In this document: in pieces, positions 36,501 to 43,718 of the stretch
How the letters are laid out: each line of letters begins with the position of its first letter
Numbering within the stretch: the first letter of the stretch is position 1
Assembly (NCBI GenBank): GCA_040112665.1
Contig: CP157796.1
Location: 1,180,813 to 1,244,812, forward strand
DNA length: 64,000 nt
Direction of reading: 5' to 3'
Source: Oceanicaulis sp.
GTDB taxonomy: Bacteria; Pseudomonadota; Alphaproteobacteria; Caulobacterales; Maricaulaceae
Position numbers and translations under genes: made by a program
The notes under the pieces: generated by a model
What the model was told of the DNA's origin: nothing
Seen by the model: only the letters and a program-made list of their open reading frames with translations
The model's database searches: none

Positions 36501-36740
36501 GGTGACGAGGTCTTCGACCAGCTGAGGGCTCTGGCCAGGAAACTCCGTGCGTACGATGACCTGGGTGTCGGTCATGTCCGGCACCGCATCGAGCGGCGTC
36601 GACTGGACAGCGCGAAGCCCGCCCACCAGCAACACCACCGCGCCGATCAGGACCAGGAGCTTGTTCTGGATCGACCAGGAAATGAGGCCGGCGACCCAGC
36701 CCTTGGACGGGTCGCGAAGCCCGGAGTCAGTGGTTTGCAT
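33546..36740 (-). CDS. cusA: CusA-type Cu(I)/Ag(I) RND efflux pump
   Basis: A 1064-residue inner-membrane RND pump. The three methionines that bind Cu/Ag in E. coli CusA are all present in context: LLYMPTTLPG (about 582), PMSMIETW (about 630) and MDMISTG (about 678). The TM4 motif is AIGAMVDASIVMVEN (about 408), which is the Cu/Ag type. DAVPDMTDTQV near the N terminus is also family-typical. It works with the adaptor encoded just upstream (14-base overlap) and the TolC-type protein. The CusF-like carrier follows it. Confidence 0.94.
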   Translation of the reverse strand: MQTTDSGLRDPSKGWVAGLISWSIQNKLLVLIGAVVLLVGGLRAVQSTPLDAVPDMTDTQVIVRTEFPGQSPQLVEDLVTYPMASALLGLPRTEDVRGVSMFGSSFIYVVFEDGVDQYWARSRVLEALSRMQAELPAGATPELGPDATGVGWVYQYALVDRTGERDLADLRALQDWFLRFELAAVDGVAEVASVGGFQREFQVLLDPDRLRAFGVALPDVIEAVRRSSLEASGSIVEQAETEFFVRARGYVTTAEELEQVSLYAEDGAPVTLADLGRVIEGPALRRGVTELNGEGEVVSGIIVMRDGENALEVIDRVTERIDELSAGLPEGVEIVSVYDRAPLIEGAVEYLQHKLIEEAIAVTLVVLIFLLHVRSAFVSVITLPLGVLAAFIVMQAQGVTANIMSLGGIAIAIGAMVDASIVMVENANRRLADLPPDASKADRDAARIKAVQEVGPGVFFSLLIITVSFLPVFALTGESFRLFSPLAYTKTYAMAFAAALSVTLVPVLIMLLVRGRVRPESANPIMRVLIAGYRPVLRLALRFRWVTLGLTVVLLASSALPLARLGGEFMPPLYEGELLYMPTTLPGVSTAEARDILSTTNRLIMTVPEVEQAFGKAGRADTATDPAPMSMIETWIRLKPREEWRPGLTPEALIEELNERVAMPGLVNSWGYPIKIRMDMISTGVRTPVGVKITGDDLSEIERVAADVARVVEGVDGARSAFADRTMGGRYLEITPDRRELARQNVDLASVQAVINAAMGGRPVSESVQGRERYAIAVRYDRPFRNQPSAVGDLLVTSRDGAQIPLSELADIAFVDGPPMIRSENARLTGWVFVDVAGRDIASFVNDAQRVVAEEVALPSGYAVEWSGQFEQMIEARERLSLAIPAAILIVFVLLMLHFGRVDRTLMIMASLPFALIGGLWSLWLAGYDMSVATAVGFIALGGIAVETAVVMVLYLDQQVREHPPRTQDELFEAVMAGAAMRLRPKLMTVLTIFAGLAPVFITDGLGADVMRRIALPMVGGMVSTLVLTLLVVPAIYFLWEAFRLRLDRDASEVSNSLSTRTEA

Positions 36741-38454
36741 GACCCCCTCCGGCGCGCATGGGGTCTTCGGTCATGCCTTCGGCTTGTTCATGCTCCGGCG
36801 CCGCTTCGGGCCACGTCACCCGTCTCGGGTCTGCATCGCCGTAGGGGTTGAACGGCCGGGCGGTCCCTGCCTCAAGCCAGGCGCGCCCGTCCGCTTCATA
36901 AATCGACAGCCCGAGCGCTTCATAGCGCTGCGGCCGGCTCATCAACCATGGGCGGATGGTCTCCACCAGAGCGTCCAGACCGACTTGAAGTTCGGACGCG
37001 GTCCGCGCCTCGGTCAGATCCTGCAGAGTCGTGACCGACTCCTCCATGATCGTTCCCAAACGCCCCGGATACCGATCCGCGATCATCTCCGCCGCGTCGA
37101 TTGCGGGCTGGAAGAAGGAGGGCTGGACGTCATAGCCGTCGCGCAGCGCCTCGTGGACATAGAGCGCCGCGTCAACGACATGATCCACCATCGCGAACTC
37201 GGCCTCGGACAATTCAAGCGCGCTCAGAGGCGTGTCTGCGCCCTGCATGCGAGCAAAGCTCTCCCGCAGTCGGCTTTCACTGTCGATGAGGAACTGGCCG
37301 GAAGCGACGACGGTCTCGCCCTCCGCGAGGCCGCGTCTCACCTCGGTGAAGCCGTTTTCGCTGAGCCCGGTCTCGATCGCACGCGGTTCGAAACGACCGC
37401 CGCCAAGCGCGACGACGACGCGCGCGCCATCCTCGCTGTAGAGCACCGCTTCGCTGGGCACGGCGAGCCGGCGCTCGCTATCACCCGCAAACGTGACGCT
37501 GGCGAACGCGCCGGGGCGCAGCGCGCCGGACGGGTTCGGCACGGCCACGCGAACACGTCCTGTCCGTGTGCGCGCATCGAAAGTCGGATAGATGTAATCC
37601 ACTTCGCCGCTGACCGCCGCGCCGCCGCGAGCCAGCCGCACATCGGCGCTCTGCCCCTCGGCCAGGTGCACCAGATCGCTCTGCGGGGCCTCGGCGATCA
37701 CCCAGACCGTCGAATAATCCTGCAGCGTCAGGACGTCCGCACCGACCGGCAGATAATCGCCTTCGGCGACGTTCAGCTGGGATACGACACCATCGCGTTC
37801 GGCGAAGACCGGGACGATGCGCAGGGGCTCGCCGCGCTCGCGCATGCGGGCGATGGCGATCGGTCCCATGCCGAGCGCCTCCAGGCGGCGAAGCGACGCC
37901 TCGGCGCGGCGCGCATTGGAGGCGCGCGCCGAGAAATAATCCATCTGTGCGGCCACCAGCTCGGGACTGTAGAATTCGAACAACAGATCGCCGGTGCCCA
38001 CCTCGTCGCCGACGGCGCGCACATAGAGCCGTTCGATCCAGCCCGGGGTGCGGGTGGAGACCGCAGACTGGAGACGCTCATTGGCTGCGATCTGGGCGAA
38101 CGCTTCGATACGCCCCCCGAACTCGGCGCGCTCGACCTCGGCGGTCCGTACGCCCACCGTCTGAAGCATGGCGGGAGAGATGGTCACGGCCGGACGCGCG
38201 CCGGCCGAAGCTCCCCCTTGGACGTCCGCGCCGCCCCCCTCCATCGGCACCAGGTCCATCCCGCAGATCGGACAGCTTCCAGGGTCATCCGAGATGTAAT
38301 GAGGATGCATCGGGCAGGTATAGCGCTGCTCGCCATCCTCAGACGACGCGGCCTCAGGCGATTGCGCATGGGCGGTGGTCGCAGCGATAAGGATCGGCGC
38401 CGGCGCGGCGAGCATGGCGATCCCCGCCGACAGCATGAGCAGTGTGCGTTTCAT
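36727..38454 (-). CDS. cusB: CusB-type efflux adaptor with metal-binding and DUF3347-like domains
   Basis: A 575-residue periplasmic adaptor. After the signal peptide comes a heavy-metal-binding domain: YTCPMHPHYIS, then CPICGMDLVPM (about residues 44-70). The adaptor core follows: PGWIERLYVRAVGDEV, a hairpin of about 170-215, then GDYLPVGADVLTLQDYSTVWV. After the core, about 130 extra residues (from about 420) resemble DUF3347 (VDHVVDAALYVHEALRDG, later LGLSIYEADGRAW). Such a domain is found in some CusB and copper proteins. The ORF stays open upstream to 38709, but the signal peptide fixes the start at 38454. The channel gene ends 4 bases before. Confidence 0.9.
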   Translation of the reverse strand: MKRTLLMLSAGIAMLAAPAPILIAATTAHAQSPEAASSEDGEQRYTCPMHPHYISDDPGSCPICGMDLVPMEGGGADVQGGASAGARPAVTISPAMLQTVGVRTAEVERAEFGGRIEAFAQIAANERLQSAVSTRTPGWIERLYVRAVGDEVGTGDLLFEFYSPELVAAQMDYFSARASNARRAEASLRRLEALGMGPIAIARMRERGEPLRIVPVFAERDGVVSQLNVAEGDYLPVGADVLTLQDYSTVWVIAEAPQSDLVHLAEGQSADVRLARGGAAVSGEVDYIYPTFDARTRTGRVRVAVPNPSGALRPGAFASVTFAGDSERRLAVPSEAVLYSEDGARVVVALGGGRFEPRAIETGLSENGFTEVRRGLAEGETVVASGQFLIDSESRLRESFARMQGADTPLSALELSEAEFAMVDHVVDAALYVHEALRDGYDVQPSFFQPAIDAAEMIADRYPGRLGTIMEESVTTLQDLTEARTASELQVGLDALVETIRPWLMSRPQRYEALGLSIYEADGRAWLEAGTARPFNPYGDADPRRVTWPEAAPEHEQAEGMTEDPMRAGGGHANH

Positions 38455-38458
38455 CGGA

Positions 38459-39649
38459 TCAATCCAGCGTAAGGGCGTTAATGCGGGCGGCCGCGCGGTC
38501 GGCCTCCAGATCCAGCTGGAGCAAGCGGACCTGAACCTCGAGCGCACTTGCCCGCGCTTCCAGAACCGGGCGCAGATCCCCGTAGCCGGCCTCGTACTCG
38601 CGTTGCGCGGCGGCGGCGAGCGCCTGAAGGGCTTCGATGCGCCCTTCCAGCGCGCTGCGCGAGCGGCGGGCCGCAGCGTAGGCCGCCGTCGCCGCCCGGA
38701 ACTCGTCAAGCGCGCTGCGCCGGGCGTCGGCGGTTCTCAGGGCCGCCGCATCGGCGTCACGCCGCGCCGCCTCCAGCGCAGGCTGCTGGTTCCACCGCGA
38801 CCAGAGCGGAACCGAAACCCCGACCCGCGCCGACACCCAGTCGTCGCCGTCGAACATCGCCCCGGACTCGCGCTGGAAGTAGCTGACCGACACCTCGTAG
38901 CCGAGGTCGAAATCGCGTTCCCGGATCTCCACGCCCGCCTCGGCCGCGCGCGCCTGGGCCTCGGCAAGCGCGACCGCATGGAAGCGGAGGTGCCTGTCGC
39001 TCGTCGGCGGCTCGATGGTTTCAAGGTTCGGCGCCGTATCGACAGCGCCCACCAGGCTTTCCAGACGGCTGCGCGCCTGGGCCGCCATGCGGGCGGCGTC
39101 GGCGGCGGTCGTGTCGGCGACGGCGCGGTCGGCGTCGATATCGGCCAATGCAACAAACCGGCTTTCGCCGGCCGCCGTAGCGCTTTCCAGCACTTCGGCC
39201 AGGTCGTCGTAGACCGCGAGCTGACGGGCGACCAGCTGTTCGATATCGCCAGCCGCGTCGATCTCGCGCAGCGACACACGAAGTGCGGCTTCAAGCTGGT
39301 CGCGGCGCATGCGCATCATCGTCATTGCGACGTCTGCGCGGGCCTGGTCGGCGGCGGAGCGGGCCTCGCGCAGTCCCCGGCTGGGCAGGGCCTGGGTCAG
39401 CGTGACCGATTTCGAGCTCGGCAGGTATTCGTCGAACTGAAGCGGGTCGTTCACCGGCACGTTGTTGACGCCGAGCGCGACGCTGGGGTTCGGCAGGCCG
39501 AGCCGGCTGCGACCGTCAAGGCGGCGCGCCTCGGCCTCGACCGCGAGGGCGGCGAGCGCCGGGTGCTCGTCGAGGCGCGCGCTCAACGCCGCCACGTCAG
39601 GAGCGGGCGTTGCGGACAGGGTGGCGGCGAGTGCGGCGAGGATCAGCAT
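38459..39649 (-). CDS. cusC: TolC-family outer-membrane channel (CusC/CzcC-like)
   Basis: A 396-residue channel of the outer-membrane efflux protein family. The signal peptide ends near ATPAP. Two repeats of coiled coil with NPSVALGVNNVPV, SVTLTQALPSRGLREA and RVGVSVPLWSRWNQQPAL are characteristic of the CzcC/CusC branch. It lacks a lipobox. It is the first gene of the operon cusC-cusB-cusA-cusF-copC-copD, with the predicted ECF promoter 32 bases upstream. It may also serve the RND pair at 5.9-10.3 kb, which has no channel. Confidence 0.87.
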   Translation of the reverse strand: MLILAALAATLSATPAPDVAALSARLDEHPALAALAVEAEARRLDGRSRLGLPNPSVALGVNNVPVNDPLQFDEYLPSSKSVTLTQALPSRGLREARSAADQARADVAMTMMRMRRDQLEAALRVSLREIDAAGDIEQLVARQLAVYDDLAEVLESATAAGESRFVALADIDADRAVADTTAADAARMAAQARSRLESLVGAVDTAPNLETIEPPTSDRHLRFHAVALAEAQARAAEAGVEIRERDFDLGYEVSVSYFQRESGAMFDGDDWVSARVGVSVPLWSRWNQQPALEAARRDADAAALRTADARRSALDEFRAATAAYAAARRSRSALEGRIEALQALAAAAQREYEAGYGDLRPVLEARASALEVQVRLLQLDLEADRAAARINALTLD

Positions 39650-39680
39650 GAGACTCTATCCCGTGTGTTTCATTCTCCCC

Positions 39681-39706
39681 TACGCGCCGGGCGGCGGCGT
39701 CCCTCA
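39681..39706 (-). promoter_or_regulatory. predicted ECF-sigma promoter of the cus-cop operon
   Basis: The minus strand reads TGAGGGACGCCGC, six bases, then GCGCGTA. This is the same 13-base and 7-base pair, at the same spacing, as the divergent copy at 39745-39770. The CGTA lies 32 bases upstream of the cusC start codon. Confidence 0.8.
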
Positions 39707-39744
39707 CGCCGCGTGCAGGACTGGGCGGCGGGCTGTATTGAATG

Positions 39745-39770
39745 TGAGGGACGCCGCGTCAGCGCGCGTA
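39745..39770 (+). promoter_or_regulatory. predicted ECF-sigma promoter of the anti-sigma/sensor/sigma operon
   Basis: The plus strand reads TGAGGGACGCCGC, six bases, then GCGCGTA. CGTA is at 39767-39770, 33 bases before the ATG at 39803. The exact match to the divergent copy indicates autoregulation by the sigma factor of this operon. Confidence 0.8.
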
Positions 39771-39802
39771 TCAGAGGGATGAACACCCACGGGAGCCGCG
39801 CG

Positions 39803-40114
39803 ATGCCGGATATCGACCGCGTACTCAAACAGATCGCCGAAGAACCGGCCGAGGCCGACCTCACCACGGTGGAGGCCGAAGTCTGGGCGCGGATCGACAA
39901 AGCGCGGTCCTCCGCCGAAACAGGGCTGACGGGGCTCGCAGGACCGGTCCGGATTGTCACCAGCCCTGCAGCGGCGATCCTTTCCGCCCTGCTTATCGGC
40001 GCGGCGATCGGAGCCACCAGCCTTCAGGGTGCAGGCCCGGCCGGCCCCATGAGCGCCTTCTCCGCCTCGGCGCCCTATGCGCCGTCCACCCTGCTTGGAG
40101 GGGCGCCGCGATGA
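39803..40114 (+). CDS. CnrY-like anti-sigma factor
   Basis: A 103-residue protein. The N-terminal half is cytoplasmic and acidic (PDIDRVLKQIAEEPAEADLTT), a single membrane helix follows (SPAAAILSALLIGAAIGATS, about 58-77), then a short periplasmic tail. This is the layout of CnrY/NccY, which hold the sigma factor at the membrane. Position before the sensor and the sigma gene gives the order Y-X-H. I prefer the ATG at 39803 because GGGAG lies 7-12 bases upstream. An in-frame ATG at 39779 is possible. The sequence itself is too short and divergent to match by motif. Confidence 0.7.
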   Translation: MPDIDRVLKQIAEEPAEADLTTVEAEVWARIDKARSSAETGLTGLAGPVRIVTSPAAAILSALLIGAAIGATSLQGAGPAGPMSAFSASAPYAPSTLLGGAPR

Positions 40115-40551
40115 GCAAGCTCGGCTTCTACCAGGCGCTCTGCGTCCTTCTGGCCCTCGCCGCAGGCGCACTCGGGGCCTGGTGCGTGACGCATTATTTC
40201 GCGCCGACCGACACCGGCCCCTCTCTTCACCAGATGGTCCATGACGAGCTTGAGCTTTCGGCTGAACAGGCCGACGCCATCGCCGGGATCGAGGCGCGCT
40301 ATCAAACACGGCGCCGCGCCCTGGAGGACGAAATGCAGGCGGCCAACGCCCGCCTCGCCGCGGCGATCGACGCGGACAAGGCTTACACCGACGAGGTTCA
40401 GGCGGCGATCGAGGACTTTCACGGCGCCATGGGCGCGCTCCAGCGAGAGACCATCGTTTTCGTCCTGGAAATGCGCGAGGTGCTGACCCCCGAGCAGCAG
40501 GCGCGCTTCGACGCCACCGTCACCGCGACCCTGACCCACCCCGGGCGGTGA
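40111..40551 (+). CDS. CnrX-like periplasmic metal sensor
   Basis: A 146-residue protein with an N-terminal membrane anchor (about 8-28) and a periplasmic four-helix-hairpin domain of the CnrX/CpxP/Spy class. It has SLHQMVHDELELSAEQADAI in parts. The His-x3-His pair matches the metal ligands at the start of the CnrX sensor domain. IEARYQTRR carries a Glu, and DFHGAMGALQ gives a later His and Met. MREVLTPEQQARFDA is the usual family end. It overlaps the anti-sigma gene by 4 bases and the sigma gene by 1. Metal identity is unknown; copper is suggested by the regulon. Confidence 0.85.
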   Translation: MSKLGFYQALCVLLALAAGALGAWCVTHYFAPTDTGPSLHQMVHDELELSAEQADAIAGIEARYQTRRRALEDEMQAANARLAAAIDADKAYTDEVQAAIEDFHGAMGALQRETIVFVLEMREVLTPEQQARFDATVTATLTHPGR

Positions 40552-41114
40552 TGCAGGACGGGGGCGCATCGGACGGCGACCTGGTGGCCAGGGCGCTCGC
40601 CGGCGAGGACCGGGCGTTCACCCTGCTCATGCGCCGGACCAAGGAGCCGCTGTACCGGTTTGCTCGTCGCCATATCGGCGATGAGGACCTCGCCTACGAC
40701 ATGGTCCAGCAGGCGTTCGTTGCGGCCTGGCGGTCGCTGCGCAAATACGATCCCGCCTACCCCTTCGAGGCGTGGATGCGCACCATCGTGCGCAACAAAT
40801 GCCGCGACGAACAGCGAAAGGCGCGCGTGCGCCGCTGGATCAATTTCAGCCCGGTGACCGGTTCCGGCGCCGAGCGGGACGCACCGCAAGACGCCGCCGA
40901 CCCGGAACGCGCCACGGCCGATCGAGACCAGCTCGAGCGGGCGAAGACGGCGATCAACGCCCTGCCCGACGGTCTCAAAACCCCGCTCATCCTCACCGCC
41001 TTCGAAGGCCTGACGATGGCCGAAGCCGCCCAAGAGCTCGGCCTGACGGAAAAGGCGGTGGAGACCCGGCTGTACCGGGCGAGGAAGAAAATGGCGCAGA
41101 TGTTGGGAGCGTAG
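40551..41114 (+). CDS. ECF RNA polymerase sigma factor, CnrH-like
   Basis: A 187-residue ECF sigma factor. Region 2 is at about 20-80 (DMVQQAFVAAWRSLRKYD, then FEAWMRTIVRNKCRDEQRK), and region 4 at about 125-180 (LPDGLKTPLILTAFEGLTMA, then LTEKAVETRLYRARKKM). The last gene of the Y-X-H operon. It should start transcription when the sensor releases the anti-sigma protein. Four promoter-like sites TGAGGG-N16-CGTA in this window are its likely targets. The ATG at 40551 overlaps the sensor stop (TGATG). Confidence 0.92.
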   Translation: MQDGGASDGDLVARALAGEDRAFTLLMRRTKEPLYRFARRHIGDEDLAYDMVQQAFVAAWRSLRKYDPAYPFEAWMRTIVRNKCRDEQRKARVRRWINFSPVTGSGAERDAPQDAADPERATADRDQLERAKTAINALPDGLKTPLILTAFEGLTMAEAAQELGLTEKAVETRLYRARKKMAQMLGA

Positions 41115-41417
41115 TCTGGCTGGCGGGGCTTCTAATAATGTAAGATTATGCGCGGCAGAATGAACGGCCTCAGCGCAAACCATTGCGCCGCGCCCAAAAA
41201 AAAGGTGAAAGCGGCGCAGGCCGCAGGTCACACGGTATTTCATCAGACTGGTGACGTACGCAGCACACGCACAATGCCCGACGGCTCGCACCTCTTGCGT
41301 CATCCGCTTGGCGCCGATTTAATTCTCCACACACAAACGTTGTTTTGTTCGGGGCATTTCAGTCGCCCTTGGGGGATTTGCCTAAGCGGCAAATTTTGAT
41401 GGCCTACGGGGGTCTGG
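41115..41417. other. intergenic region between sigma operon and defence island
   Basis: About 300 bases without a convincing gene. GC content drops toward 41300-41400, with A/T-rich stretches (GATTTAATTCTCC) that may hold the promoter of the following operon. An A8 run is present near 41201. No strong terminator is visible after the sigma gene. Confidence 0.4.
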
Positions 41418-43718
41418 GTGGAGGTTTTCCTAATTCTACTGGCGGTCGCCGCAGTCTTTATCGGATTGGGAATCGCGAATGCGAAAAAAGAACGCAAGGC
41501 AGCTGAGACCAAGGCCGCGGCTGACGCCTACAGGGCGCTTACAAGAGATCGGTATACGGAAGCCGGGGCGATACGTGAAACCCGGACATATCGCGGCAGC
41601 GCTTCGAGCGAGCTCGATCTCGGCGACGGAGCCAGCAGACTAAGGGCGAGCCAGGCGTGGGTCGCACCAGGACAGTCTCGGACTGTGCAGGATCGGATCT
41701 TAAATGGATTAGTTTATGTCGGCACCCCGCCAAGACAGAGGCGCTATGGTTACGACGAGAAATGCCGGGCCTTCATCGACCCATCTCTACCGGTTTCGAA
41801 GCTAGGTGACGACCGTACCGGCACCCAATTACCCTATTGGCCCGGTTATTCCGATATCCCGCCTATCTGCCGCGCCACATACCTGGATTGGCTTGCGAAT
41901 GGGGCATCCGATGCCAGCTACAATGCTGGTTACATGTTCTTGTATTTCTATGGACTGGAACGCAGATTTTTTTTGGATGAACCGGCAGCGGACGAAAAGC
42001 GCTCCATCTTGGCCGAGGTTCGTCGACTTGCAGACCTCTACTCTGAGAACCATTCCGCCCGGCGCTACCTAAGTGAGTTCATATCGATCGCCGAGGCTGC
42101 CACCACACCATTCGATGAAATAGAGCCGATTTACGAGAATCCAGGCTGGGACCTTCCATTCTCCGTGAAGCTTGCCGTTGGTGCTCGGCTCGAGCGGGGC
42201 GAAAGCCTTAGTTCCGAGTGGGTCCTCAGCTGGTTTCTTTGCCACCCAGAGAAGGCTTTACGCACACCGGCGCGGCGCTGCCAAAATGAATTCATAGTGT
42301 TGTTCAAGAAGCATTTTGAAACGCGGTTCCCGAACGGACTCAAAGTGAACAGGCCTCGCCGGACGCTCGATACCGCTTACGAGGCTGCATCCCGAGAATT
42401 CAGTGCTTCCGTAACCCCGACAGTTGAAGGGAAGCCAGTGCCAGATATCGCCGGCTTGCGTAAGCCCGTTGAGATTGCACAGGAAATTGCCGATGAAGCA
42501 ATGTCCGACCTTGAAAAATTCAGTAGGTACTTAGGACGTCATCCAGACGGACGCGGCACGGTAGAAGCACATGCCCTTCTGCCGTTCGCACTCCGCGACC
42601 AATTTCCGTCAAAGGACTTCGATGCGCTCAAATCTTGGGCCGAGGCGGTCGTCAGCGGCGGAGGCCTCGTCCCGATCGGCGACGTTCTGGAGCGACTGGA
42701 GGGAGAGCGCCCATCCAAGATCGGCAAGCGACAGCTGACCGGCGCCGCAGACGCGCTTGCGAGGCTAAGCTTTGGACTAGCTCCGGATCCACGATTTGGC
42801 CTTAGGTCACCCCGCGAAAACGAACCAGTCGTCCTCTTTGAATTAGGTGGGCCGGTGGAGCAGCTGGAGGACGTGTCCACTCGATTCCGTGCGAGCCTGA
42901 TAGAGATTGCACTGGGGTCGTTTGTCGCTCACGCCGACGGGAACTTCCTGGAAGCGGAGCGAAAATCGCTCGGTGCACACATTGAAGCGGTCGATGGTGT
43001 TTCCGAGCATGAGCGGCGGCGGCTGCGCGCCAATCTCGCCTGGTTTCTTTCTGTACCGCCCGACATGCCTCTATTGCGCCGGCGCCTCAAGGAGGTTGGA
43101 GCAAGCCAGCAGGCCGCTCTTCGAGCAGCGCTTATCTCAGCCTCTCACGCAGATGGCGTCGTGCAGCCGGAGGAAGTGACCGAAATCGAAAAGGTCTATC
43201 GGGCCCTTGGGCTTGATCCGGACCTCGTCTACTCGGACCTTCATGCGGGAGCTGTGAACGATGCGCCTGTAACCGTCCGCTCTGCCCAGCCAGGAAGCCG
43301 TGGCGAAGCGATCCCTGAAGAAGGAAGACCCAAGGCGCCCCTTGATGGGAGCCGGATCGAACGCATTCGTGCGGACACCGACCGGGTTTCCGCTGTCCTT
43401 GCAGAGATTTTCACAGAGGCCGATGATGAGCCAAGTGATGAGAATAGCGCTTTGACGGCCAAGCTCTCCGGCTTGGACGACAAACACACGGCGCTCGTTC
43501 GAGATATTCTGCAACGCCCTCACTGGAGCGAAGATGATTTCGTCAGCCTGACGAAAAAGCACGGTATGCTGGCCGCAGGTGCGCTTGAGACGATCAATGA
43601 ATGGTCTTTCGGGGCTTTCGATGAAGCCCTTTTAGACGAATACGATGGCTATGACGTCTCTCCAGATGTTGCGGATGCGCTTGCGGACGAGTTCGAGAAG
43701 GAAAACCAGCATGTCTAA
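41418..43718 (+). CDS. sngA: Shango-type TerB-domain protein (SngA-like)
   Basis: A 766-residue protein with an N-terminal membrane helix (VFLILLAVAAVFIGLGIA). A TerB-N region follows (RATYLDWLANG, then AGYMFLYFYGLERRFF, about 150-185). A TerB domain lies at about 490-600 (IALGSFVAHADGNFLEAERK, then ISASHADGVVQPEE), and TerB-C at the end (WSEDDFVSLTKKHGML, then INEWSFGAFDEALL). This order plus the two following genes matches the Shango anti-phage system as I recall its make-up (TerB protein, ATPase, helicase). The start codon is GTG. It overlaps the ATPase gene by 8 bases. Confidence 0.8.
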   Translation: MEVFLILLAVAAVFIGLGIANAKKERKAAETKAAADAYRALTRDRYTEAGAIRETRTYRGSASSELDLGDGASRLRASQAWVAPGQSRTVQDRILNGLVYVGTPPRQRRYGYDEKCRAFIDPSLPVSKLGDDRTGTQLPYWPGYSDIPPICRATYLDWLANGASDASYNAGYMFLYFYGLERRFFLDEPAADEKRSILAEVRRLADLYSENHSARRYLSEFISIAEAATTPFDEIEPIYENPGWDLPFSVKLAVGARLERGESLSSEWVLSWFLCHPEKALRTPARRCQNEFIVLFKKHFETRFPNGLKVNRPRRTLDTAYEAASREFSASVTPTVEGKPVPDIAGLRKPVEIAQEIADEAMSDLEKFSRYLGRHPDGRGTVEAHALLPFALRDQFPSKDFDALKSWAEAVVSGGGLVPIGDVLERLEGERPSKIGKRQLTGAADALARLSFGLAPDPRFGLRSPRENEPVVLFELGGPVEQLEDVSTRFRASLIEIALGSFVAHADGNFLEAERKSLGAHIEAVDGVSEHERRRLRANLAWFLSVPPDMPLLRRRLKEVGASQQAALRAALISASHADGVVQPEEVTEIEKVYRALGLDPDLVYSDLHAGAVNDAPVTVRSAQPGSRGEAIPEEGRPKAPLDGSRIERIRADTDRVSAVLAEIFTEADDEPSDENSALTAKLSGLDDKHTALVRDILQRPHWSEDDFVSLTKKHGMLAAGALETINEWSFGAFDEALLDEYDGYDVSPDVADALADEFEKENQHV

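Noticed and set aside
38375..40114. A long plus-strand reading frame of about 579 codons
   Set aside because: Its first 470 codons are antisense to the cusC-like gene and have shadow-like composition. Only the end from 39803 has a membrane helix and fits the anti-sigma role.
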